DNA of 64,000 bases from Sipunculus nudus (lineage: Eukaryota; Annelida; Sipuncula; Golfingiida; Sipunculidae). This document shows positions 1 to 6,781 of this stretch, piece after piece. The stretch is taken from assembly GCA_026874595.1 (NCBI GenBank), contig CM049313.1, positions 37,204,159-37,268,158 of the forward strand. The letters are read 5' to 3'. The number at the start of each line of letters is the position of its first letter. Position 1 is the first letter of the stretch. The translations under genes and the position numbers were made by a program. The notes beneath the pieces are model-generated. The model did not search any database. It was not told where the DNA came from and saw only the letters and a program-made list of their open reading frames with translations.

Positions 1-610
1 CTTCAGTAAGCTGGCCAATGGCCCAATGTCTGCTCTATGTCATCACGGCCTGCCCAGCTGGTACAGGTGCTGTATATGCCCTGGTGGCTAAAGCAATTTT
101 TGTGTGCCTCAAGTCAAACAAGTTGCGCACACAAGTTGCGCAGGGACTCTGATGCACTGTCATCTGCTTGTCTTGTGAAAGCCTGTGACTCAGGTTCTGT
201 GAGAAATGGCCAGTATATAAAACACACAGAGGCCCGGGTGAACCTCAGGTATATTTGATACATGTGTTTTGACTAACCTAAACCAGGTATAGGGAAATAG
301 TTCTGTTAAGGATAAAGATCCTGCTCTATATGTTATGATTAAATATTAAGGAGTTAAGAATTTATATTTGTGTGTGTATTAGTAATTAAATGGATTATAT
401 CTGATACAACACAGAAGCAACAATTTTATTTGTATTTTCCTTATATTGTCAAGGCACTTTGTGAAGGATGTATTTGAAATGTCAGAAAATACCAGGTATT
501 TACCAGCATAATTTAACTGAACCATGGCATAATGAACTGAAAACGCAATAACAGTGTATTATTAAGCATGGAATATAAAAACTAAACAACACAGAAATCA
601 CAACACCAAC
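1..610. other. Host intron sequence downstream of MBD exon 2
   Basis: This lies 3' of exon 2 of the minus-strand MBD2/3-like gene, so it should be intron 2. The exon 2 donor reads AGAG|GTTGGTG on the minus strand at 601-614. I see no further exon, RNA gene or recognisable repeat. Later MBD exons must lie beyond the left edge. Confidence 0.6.
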
Positions 611-762
611 CTCTAGCAAGGTCATATCCCCTCGCTCGCTTACTTTTCCGTAGATTGCTGTGAAGAACCTTTCCGGACCGGAAATCAAAGCTCGCCAGGT
701 CGATCTTGGATCCAAGCGCTCTGGCCAGCTGAGGTTTACTGCGGATCTTCCTTCCATCTGGA
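611..762 (-). CDS. MBD2/3-like methyl-CpG-binding protein, exon 2 (partial gene)
   Basis: The minus strand encodes the second half of a methyl-CpG-binding domain, including the highly conserved RSKPQLARALG block followed by DLASFDFRSGK, as in animal MBD2/MBD3 proteins of the NuRD complex. A clear acceptor (CTACTTCACAG) precedes TCCAGATGG, and a GT donor follows at 610. The exon enters with one base completing a codon begun in exon 1 at 37275, so the join preserves frame and gives a continuous MBD (YYI-SPDGRK). The family reads or is linked to 5-methylcytosine; MBD3-type proteins bind it weakly. The remaining exons are outside the window. The unusual point is that the intron before this exon holds a 33.5-kb viral element. 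Identification rests on remembered family motifs and the matching splice phase. Confidence 0.9.
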
Positions 763-2490
763 CTGTGAAGTAGGTTGAAATGATTAAACATGGGAAATCT
801 TCTGTTCTTGAAATATGACCATTCAGATTGAAGAAAAGAAATGTATCAAATATAAACTGGTAATATTATCAATTATCACATAAATTTAGCAAGTCTGGAA
901 GTTGATTTTTCTAATCATGTATAACATGTTGGTTCCTGGCAGGTTTATCCGTACTCTAATTAAATAACAAGTCATATTTTTCTCCCATGATGTTCCAGTT
1001 CCATTGATCTTTCATGAAATAACAAAAATTATTTGTCACCATGTCTAATCCATGCAGCCGGCCCTGACACGGTTTGCATTTACCCAGGGTCAAACCTACT
1101 TTACCCAACCCAGTGGGTAAAACCTGTTGGTTGTACCCTTGTTTGACCCAGTTAATTACCCAAGTGTTTCACATGATTATAAATCTGCTTTTATAATTAA
1201 TAATACATGAGGATCCAACCTTGTTTCTTTCTGGTTGGTAAGCAGTGATTGTATATACATAAATTTGATAAATGTTGGTTGTAAGCTGAGTGGCTCTGAC
1301 CACATCACCCAAGTCAAGAAGCAGTCATTTTTGGGTCTAAAATATATATATGGGAAAATATGGGTCTGAATGGAGCCTGGGTAAATCCTATTTACCCAAC
1401 CCAGGTAAATGATGTGACAATCATTGTCCACCAACTACCAGACATGGGGTAATAGTAATAAGTAATAGTAATTGAGTCAAGCATGGGCCTGCTGCCACAT
1501 TGCTGGTGACCACTGGTGCTAATTACATAAGAGCACTAGACAGAGTAGGTGACAGCCAATAAGTTACCTGGCACAATCTGATATTTAACATATGCCAGGG
1601 CCTTTACGATGGGTTGTTTTTAAATCAATGTATTAAAGAGTTCATATAATAATCTTATAATTTCGACTTGAAATGCCCAAATAATGATTATTGAGGTTTA
1701 AAAATATATATATAAATAAACAATTAAAGAAGCTGAAATAATTAAAATATCCAGTATTATTAGGCTTCTTGTAAATAACAGACACAGTTTAAGAAAATTG
1801 TGTAGGTATAACTGGATGATTTAGGTGCTTGTAATATTATTTAAACATGTGACTGTAGTGCTAGTATATAGAACTCATGGCTGCGCAAGGTCTAGAATCC
1901 TCCCATCAGTTTAAGTAATAGTAATAGTAATAGTAATATCAGAAATTGAAAGTAATAGTAATAGAACAACTGTAATAGACCCAATGTCTGCCAACAACTA
2001 AACTCAACACAAAATGACATAAAAAATCTTTCCAAGGTTTATGTATGGTGCTTGATGTCCGACTGCCTGGGCCTGACCTCCTCTGGTATCGAATAAACCA
2101 CCCTGTTTTGTTAATCTCCCGATTGTGGGGTTTCACTCTATTTAACAGCTGCCTCACAAGTCTTCAATAAACAATATCAATAACCATTCACCCTTAAAAT
2201 TATTTATTTTAAAATAAAATAAATCTAGTAAAACTAATATGGGATTCCCTCACCAAAGGAAAGGCTGTGTACCAAGCAACTAGGCAGTGTCAGCAGCCTT
2301 CCCTTTTCTTTCAGGTCTGAAATAGCATCAGAATACTTTATTATCGTAATAAAACCTTGACACACCATATATATCATGTTTATAGAGATTTGAGCACCTG
2401 TGGTCCATCACATTGTACTTCCATCGAAGTACAGGCATACCACGAATGAACATGTGCCTCAAATGTAGGATGTACTACAATCTGTGGTCC
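763..2490. other. MBD intron 1, part left of the insertion
   Basis: This is noncoding host sequence. Around 1075-1420 there are scattered inverted copies of a TTTACCCAGG/CCTGGGTAAA motif that may be a decayed MITE. TAATAG microsatellite-like runs lie near 1445-1470 and 1916-1940. No ORF here resembles a gene. Confidence 0.6.
1073..1417. repeat. Possible decayed MITE with ACCCAG/CTGGGT ends
   Basis: CATTTACCCAGGGT near 1077 and CCAGGTAAATGATG near 1402 are imperfect inverted copies, and both contain nested TTTACCCAACCCAG. No target duplication could be fixed. The call is tentative. Confidence 0.3.
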
Positions 2491-2496
2491 TCCTCC
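2491..2496. repeat. 6-bp target-site duplication, left copy (TCCTCC)
   Basis: TCCTCC directly precedes the AGTAGTG terminus and is matched by TCCTCC at 36009-36014 directly after the right terminus. Six-base duplications are characteristic of Polinton/Maverick integration. Confidence 0.9.
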
Positions 2497-2587
2497 AGTA
2501 GTGTATAGACATTTAGTTGCCAAAATAATCCGGTTTATCTGCCACCCGTGACGTCACAGCACCCCAATCCGCCGTAACTGCCACTTT
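2497..2587 (+). repeat. Left terminal inverted repeat (91 bp perfect)
   Basis: It starts AGTAGTGTATAGAC and is exactly complementary to 35918-36008. It contains one copy of the AATCCGGTTTATCTGCCAC iteron and one variant copy, flanking a GTGACGTCAC palindrome (a CRE-like octamer, TGACGTCA). It probably serves as integrase recognition site and replication origin; that role is inferred from the family. Confidence 0.92.
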
Positions 2588-2629
2588 AATTAACTAATTC
2601 CATAAGGGTAGTGGTTAAGCCATATATCT

Positions 2630-2696
2630 ATCAGGTTTATCTGCCACTTTCACTCTCAATCCGGTTTATCTGCCACTGTCAGGTTTTTCTGCCACT
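2630..2696 (+). repeat. Left subterminal iterons
   Basis: Three further copies of the GGTTTATCTGCCAC motif lie here; 2658-2676 is perfect and the last carries a T change. They continue inward from the terminal repeat, as the direct repeats at the right end do, but are fewer and more degenerate. Confidence 0.75.
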
Positions 2697-3048
2697 CATT
2701 AATTAACATACTTATAGTATGTTAATTACTTTCATTCAGTGCATACATCATTCATACTAAGAACTTCACAAGTCAAGTAATGGAATATATAACAAATGTA
2801 TTCCAAAAAATCCTAAAAGAGCTAAATATGTAAGTGTATGTATGCCACAGTGTTCTTCTTATGTCTAGATATGTAATGCAGGATCCTGTGAGTATGTAAT
2901 GTTATGTTATGTAGGTGTAGCTAGCTAAAAGTGTAAGTGTAAAACCGCAAAAAACTAAAAGGAGGGTAACTTAAGAGAAAAAGGACTTAACACTAAAAAT
3001 ATCACAGCTGGTTTGACGGTACAACGCAAATTCAATTAACGAAACAGT
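2697..3048. other. Left subterminal noncoding region
   Basis: AT-rich sequence with no convincing ORF lies between the left iterons and the 3' end of the leftmost minus-strand gene. It includes TATGTAAGTGTATGTATG-like runs. Nothing else is recognised. Confidence 0.6.
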
Positions 3049-4320
3049 TCAATGAAAGTTAAAGTCTATGTAGATTCTGTCACGATCATGGAATGAGTAT
3101 TGGCTGACCTCTACCGCCTCAGTGTCCTTAATTAATTCTAGGATCATGAGCACAGCTTTTAATGGCGTGCTGGCGAGGGTGCTCATTGATACATCCGAAG
3201 AAATATCAATCACTTCTTCGTCCTCGCTGCTTTCTTGTTCTTCAAGCTGATGAATGGAATGATTTCCATCAACCCGCACACCGCCGTGATGAGTATGAAT
3301 CGGTCGGCCGGGCTCTCCATGCGATCTATGTACTTGTAGAGAAATGTCCTGATCGCACGGCACTGTTGCCTCTGAGACATCTCTTGAAGGTGGGGCACCG
3401 TCAGCTGCCGCGCTCTGTCCAAATAGTCTTGGAGGCTGGGACTGTTCATACAGCTGGGCTGCAAGACTATCATACTCTGCCTCGGCTGGGGTGATGGTCT
3501 CTGAGGCTGAGGTGACACTTCGCCTTCTTTTATGACAGGAAGGCTTGTCAGGGTATGGCCAGTCCCTGTACCGCTTACGGGAGGGCAATGCAGGAGGGGA
3601 CGTGGGTGGGGTACTTGGTGGGGGGGTCTGTAATGCGGGTGCCATTTCAGTTGGGGCAATGGGTCTACCACAAGCGGCGTGAACCCCGGTCTCATTAGAA
3701 ATGCTGGAGGGCATTGATACTGTGGGGGTTGGACATGGTGAACTTGGGGGGGATATGAATAGGATGTGGGGGGAATAGGGTACGTGCACACTAGTTGTGC
3801 ACGTACGGGTCGGGGAGCAGGGCGGGGAGCAGGGCGGGGAGTGGTCCGGGGAGCAGGGCGGGGAGCAGGACGGGGAGCGGGGGATATGGCCATACCCTGA
3901 CTTACCTCCTGTTGATATGCTGGTACGGGCCCCATTGGACGGATCTTGGCCACCTTGGGTGGAGGTGGTGCTGGTCGTATGGGCTTGAGGATAGTACAGG
4001 GCCGCTGCAAATTCCCTGTAACGCCGGCGTGTTTCTTGCTGGACCTGCTCTGGGGTGAACTTGATTGAGCTGGCCAGCTGAATGGTGTCGGTACTGCTGC
4101 CGGGCATGCCAATGCCCGACCCTCCCCCTCTTGTACGGTCTGCAAGATAACCGACTGAGTTGTAGGTAGAGCTTCCTCCAAGAGGAAATTCAACACTGAA
4201 TTCACCTCCAGGTCCTCTGTCAGATTGTGGGGTGCCTCTACCTGGACGCCCCTCAGCTTTCTCTTGATACTTTTGGTCTGCCACCATAGGCGAAGACGTT
4301 TGATGATGCCCATACTGCAT
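3049..4320 (-). CDS. 423-aa Ser/Pro/Gly-rich early-region protein with SUMO-interaction-like motif
   Basis: I do not recognise this protein. The middle is Cys/Ser/Pro-rich with repeated CSPPCSP units (about residues 155-175). A basic NLS-like CHKRRRS follows, and an acidic C-terminal stretch contains VIDISSD (about 370-376). A hydrophobic core followed by Ser/Asp is the usual form of a SUMO-interacting motif. It shares almost its whole length with a 367-aa ORF in another frame, and both end in protein-like rather than random sequence. The ATG at 4320 has a weak Kozak context (C at -3), while the ATG seven bases downstream is strong, so both could come from one mRNA by leaky scanning. It occupies the accessory position where adintoviruses carry regulatory genes; a regulatory role is inference only. 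Confidence 0.55.
   Translation of the reverse strand: MQYGHHQTSSPMVADQKYQEKAEGRPGRGTPQSDRGPGGEFSVEFPLGGSSTYNSVGYLADRTRGGGSGIGMPGSSTDTIQLASSIKFTPEQVQQETRRRYREFAAALYYPQAHTTSTTSTQGGQDPSNGARTSISTGGKSGYGHIPRSPSCSPPCSPDHSPPCSPPCSPTRTCTTSVHVPYSPHILFISPPSSPCPTPTVSMPSSISNETGVHAACGRPIAPTEMAPALQTPPPSTPPTSPPALPSRKRYRDWPYPDKPSCHKRRRSVTSASETITPAEAEYDSLAAQLYEQSQPPRLFGQSAAADGAPPSRDVSEATVPCDQDISLQVHRSHGEPGRPIHTHHGGVRVDGNHSIHQLEEQESSEDEEVIDISSDVSMSTLASTPLKAVLMILELIKDTEAVEVSQYSFHDRDRIYIDFNFH
3210..4313 (-). CDS. 367-aa overlapping protein (alternative frame of the leftmost gene)
   Basis: This ORF is nested in the 423-aa ORF in a different frame. The N-terminus is basic (IKRLRLWW), the middle is Arg/Pro-rich with RPAPRPAPR repeats (about 150-180), and the last 75 residues look like a folded helical domain with a hydrophobic stretch (FILITAVCGLMEIIPF) and a basic tail (KNKKAARTKK). 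Its ATG has A at -3 and G at +4, better than the upstream ATG of the other frame. It could be the main product, with the longer frame secondary, or the reverse. I find no known family. Confidence 0.5.
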   Translation of the reverse strand: MGIIKRLRLWWQTKSIKRKLRGVQVEAPHNLTEDLEVNSVLNFLLEEALPTTQSVILQTVQEGEGRALACPAAVPTPFSWPAQSSSPQSRSSKKHAGVTGNLQRPCTILKPIRPAPPPPKVAKIRPMGPVPAYQQEVSQGMAISPAPRPAPRPAPRTTPRPAPRPAPRPVRAQLVCTYPIPPTSYSYPPQVHHVQPPQYQCPPAFLMRPGFTPLVVDPLPQLKWHPHYRPPHQVPHPRPLLHCPPVSGTGTGHTLTSLPVIKEGEVSPQPQRPSPQPRQSMIVLQPSCMNSPSLQDYLDRARQLTVPHLQEMSQRQQCRAIRTFLYKYIDRMESPADRFILITAVCGLMEIIPFISLKNKKAARTKK

Positions 4321-4374
4321 TAGTGATTGTGATTGCTTAAGATCAAGAAGTGATTGCTAAATATGCAGTATGGG
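4309..4374 (-). promoter_or_regulatory. 12-bp inverted repeat around the leftmost start codons
   Basis: CCCATACTGCAT (4309-4320) is perfectly complementary to ATGCAGTATGGG (4363-4374). In minus-strand RNA the two start codons would pair with the 5' leader across a 42-nt loop. This could be a translational hairpin or an operator; the function is unknown. Confidence 0.45.
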
Positions 4375-4411
4375 TGGCTTGGCTGTAGACTTAGCAAAGC
4401 TGACTGGTGAC

Positions 4412-4472
4412 TTGGATGGCTGGCACGAAGCTGGCTACAACACGTACTTGGATGGCTGGCACGAAGCTGGCA
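4412..4472 (+). repeat. Short direct repeat in the left early region
   Basis: Two exact copies of CTTGGATGGCTGGCACGAAG, each followed by CTGGC, lie 37 bp apart upstream of the leftmost genes. They may be regulatory duplicates; there is no other evidence. Confidence 0.6.
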
Positions 4473-4549
4473 TGAACACTGGGTTGGCCTCTAAAAGAGT
4501 CAAGACGAGTGTACCGAATGTTCCAGAAACGGGGTTTAAGTATCCATGA

Positions 4550-4777
4550 CTAAAAATGGGAATTAGGTAGTGCAGGATAACTATAGTAACTTATTATCCA
4601 ATCAGAAACAAGGTCAAACGTAAAACACCCCCATTCGTGAATGTATTCGCCCACATGTACCTCAAGTTCATTCAAAGTCGAATGTTCTAGAATCACGTAT
4701 ACCGGAAGTATCATACATATTCTTTTAAAATACAACTTAAAATTAATATTTTTACAGAATTTGCATTGAAACGGCAT
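4550..4777 (-). CDS. Possible 75-aa small early protein
   Basis: This minus-strand ORF starts about 40 bp below a TATA-like ACTTATAGAC and 80 bp below a copy of the element's early promoter core (4859-4880). The product has CxFC near the N-terminus, a hydrophobic stretch (ICMILPVYVIL) and aromatic residues at the end. I do not recognise it. The case for it is its promoter; the segment could instead be a 5' leader for the leftmost genes. Confidence 0.4.
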   Translation of the reverse strand: MPFQCKFCKNINFKLYFKRICMILPVYVILEHSTLNELEVHVGEYIHEWGCFTFDLVSDWIISYYSYPALPNSHF

Positions 4778-4858
4778 AACATATTTTTTTGGCTTTGATA
4801 TTTTATCATTTTTATGTCTATAAGTCCTTTACTTATTGCAGAATACTTAAAATAAGGT

Positions 4859-4917
4859 ACCGGAAGTACCGTGCGCAAACTGCTATATACAGGTTAAATG
4901 AAGCGGGTACCGGAAAA
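4859..4917 (-). promoter_or_regulatory. Early promoter motif, copy 1
   Basis: On the minus strand it reads TTCCGGTAC ... GTTTGCGCACGGTACTTCCGGT, a one-base variant of the core found before other gene groups in the element. It faces the leftmost minus-strand genes. Confidence 0.65.
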
Positions 4918-4928
4918 ACTTGACATAT

Positions 4929-5018
4929 TCATAGGTTTACGACTACTAAACCTATAGCTAATCCCACTAAACTTCCCGTAACGATTCCGGCGTACAAACC
5001 ACTGACGAAAATATTCAT
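4929..5018 (-). CDS. Possible 29-aa membrane peptide
   Basis: A short ORF lies 15 bp after the stop of the 517-aa gene on the same strand. The product is almost entirely one hydrophobic segment rich in regularly spaced glycines (GLYAGIVTGSLVGLAIGL), like a single-pass helix with GxxxG-type packing. It has no promoter of its own that I can see, so it would need reinitiation or splicing. It may be a remnant or a true viroporin-sized peptide; this is uncertain. Confidence 0.35.
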   Translation of the reverse strand: MNIFVSGLYAGIVTGSLVGLAIGLVVVNL

Positions 5019-5033
5019 CAGAGCTTTTTCTAG

Positions 5034-6587
5034 TCAAGCTTTGTTATCCGTTTGGGTTCCTGTTTTGGTTTCTTCTTTCTCGTCATCTCCCGAATCATAA
5101 TCATGTTCCATGGATATTTCATGCCACCTGTTTTTATTGTTAAAAGCTCGTTTCTGGGCCATACGTGAATTACAGTTACAAACTGTAAATATCCGGTACG
5201 GGTCATCAGGGTTGTTGTCCACGTCTTCTCTGGTGATATGTGCCATGATCACTCGCAGGAACCTCTCTTGGTATTTGTCACCTAATACCCCATCAATGAA
5301 ATTGATCATACTTTCTGCCGAGAAAGCTTTCTTCTGTGCTGGTAGGATATGCATGTCGTAGGCATAATAGACTTGATGCGTGAACTCGAAACAGGCAAAT
5401 GTTTTGTTGTACACCCATAGGAAGCGTTCCCTGTTTGGTTGTATCACATCTAACACTTGCACGGTTTCTTTAAGTACAAACGAATCGTAACTTTCTCTTT
5501 CTTCTACACGCGGCTTGTACAGTTTACGTTCTTTACCGTATTCTTGATCGTTCAGGTAAGCTTCTTTCAATAGCCCCAAAGTTTTTTTGTGGAACAAGTA
5601 CTGACCCACACAGGTCGAGAGAATAATACCTTGCCAAGCGGCCTGTTGATTTTCAGGTGCTTGATTCGCCCAGTTTTCTGCAAAGATGATCTTGGTGGAA
5701 GGAATGGAACTCATACTTCCTTTAATCAAATCAATGGCATATTCATACTGAACGATCATGATGGTAGACTTGTATTCTGACATGAATTGCCCGACTTCTA
5801 ATCTAGCTCTCCATACCCCGTCTGCAGGAATTTGTGACGGATCATCGAACGTGGAGACGGCATTCAGATGAGCCAAAATGTGACATCTTTTGTTCAAATA
5901 TTTGTCTGGGATATAGACGTAAGGTACATCATCAATGTAATTCCTGCTCATACGTTCTTCCCGGTCTTCTTTCACGATGTACATCATAGACAGCAGAGCC
6001 CCTTCACCGAAACGATGATCTCGCATGGATTCCCATATAGCATCTTGGATTTTCTTTAACCCCAGCAGAGCTTTCTCCATGTAGGTTTTATGATTGAAGA
6101 AAACTTTGTCATAGCTCCAACAATCCATGTTACTCACATATTTTTCCAATTCAGACATGTCATAAGGGGGTTTATCTTCCCGTTTGGTTTTTCTTATTTC
6201 ATCACAGCCCGTTTCTTCCACCTTTATACCCGTCTCGATCTCCATATCACTGGTTTCTTCTTCTTTCACTTCAATAATTTCTTTTCCCTCATCAGAATCC
6301 ATGTCGGTGGTTTCTTCTTCTTTCACTTCAATTTCTTGCCCCACATCCGGTACTGTTATACCTTGGAACACCTTGTCTAATGGGCTAGGACGTATTTGCG
6401 ACCCTTGCATCCATTCAGCAGCTTCAGCTAATTCTTTATCTGTTAAAGGTTTATATTCTTCATCATTTTCTGCTGCTAATGAAGGCTGTATCTCATCATC
6501 AGAAGCCATGATAGTGGCAAAAGATTGATTACAGCCTTCTTCCAAGTTTTTATTTATTTTCTGGGTCCCACACAATCTCTGCCCCAT
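5034..6587 (-). CDS. 517-aa acidic protein with three SUMOylation-consensus sites
   Basis: I do not recognise this protein. After a non-globular N-terminus it has a duplicated acidic segment (about residues 85-130) in which EVKEEETTDM and EVKEEETSDM repeat, followed by IKVEE. That makes three psi-K-x-E sites. The remaining 370 residues look folded, with many aromatic residues, and end in a charged tail. The annotated ATG has a weak context; an ATG 26 codons on (MASDDE, about 6509) has a strong one and may be used. It diverges from the DNA polymerase gene across a shared early-type promoter (6623-6780), so an early replication or regulatory role is inferred. Confidence 0.8.
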   Translation of the reverse strand: MGQRLCGTQKINKNLEEGCNQSFATIMASDDEIQPSLAAENDEEYKPLTDKELAEAAEWMQGSQIRPSPLDKVFQGITVPDVGQEIEVKEEETTDMDSDEGKEIIEVKEEETSDMEIETGIKVEETGCDEIRKTKREDKPPYDMSELEKYVSNMDCWSYDKVFFNHKTYMEKALLGLKKIQDAIWESMRDHRFGEGALLSMMYIVKEDREERMSRNYIDDVPYVYIPDKYLNKRCHILAHLNAVSTFDDPSQIPADGVWRARLEVGQFMSEYKSTIMIVQYEYAIDLIKGSMSSIPSTKIIFAENWANQAPENQQAAWQGIILSTCVGQYLFHKKTLGLLKEAYLNDQEYGKERKLYKPRVEERESYDSFVLKETVQVLDVIQPNRERFLWVYNKTFACFEFTHQVYYAYDMHILPAQKKAFSAESMINFIDGVLGDKYQERFLRVIMAHITREDVDNNPDDPYRIFTVCNCNSRMAQKRAFNNKNRWHEISMEHDYDSGDDEKEETKTGTQTDNKA

Positions 6588-6622
6588 GAACTGGTAAAAT
6601 GTGCCGGCTTATTAGAAAAATT

Positions 6623-6780
6623 CGACTTTTATGCTGTTCAAACCGGAAGCGCCGTACGCAAACCGAGTTCAGGTCTTGGAACCCGGCCAGATCCAAATCC
6701 CGTACCGGAAATAGTTGACAGATTCTCATTCTAGAATGGCTATTTATAGCAAGGTCCACGTGAATTATTTCATTCGCAAC
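6623..6780. promoter_or_regulatory. Divergent early promoter between the 517-aa gene and the DNA polymerase
   Basis: Minus orientation: the GTTTGCGTACGGCGCTTCCGGT core (6641-6662, complement) is followed by an ATAAAA box near 6626-6631, close to the 517-aa start. An 80-bp stretch (6641-6720) recurs nearly unchanged at 29016-29095. Toward the polymerase, CTATTTATAGC at about 6739-6749 is a TATA candidate some 35 bp before the ATG. Confidence 0.75.
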
Positions 6781-6781
6781 T

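Noticed and set aside
500-791. ORFs of 69-85 aa around the MBD exon taken as whole genes
   Set aside because: They read through splice sites; only 611-762 is exon.
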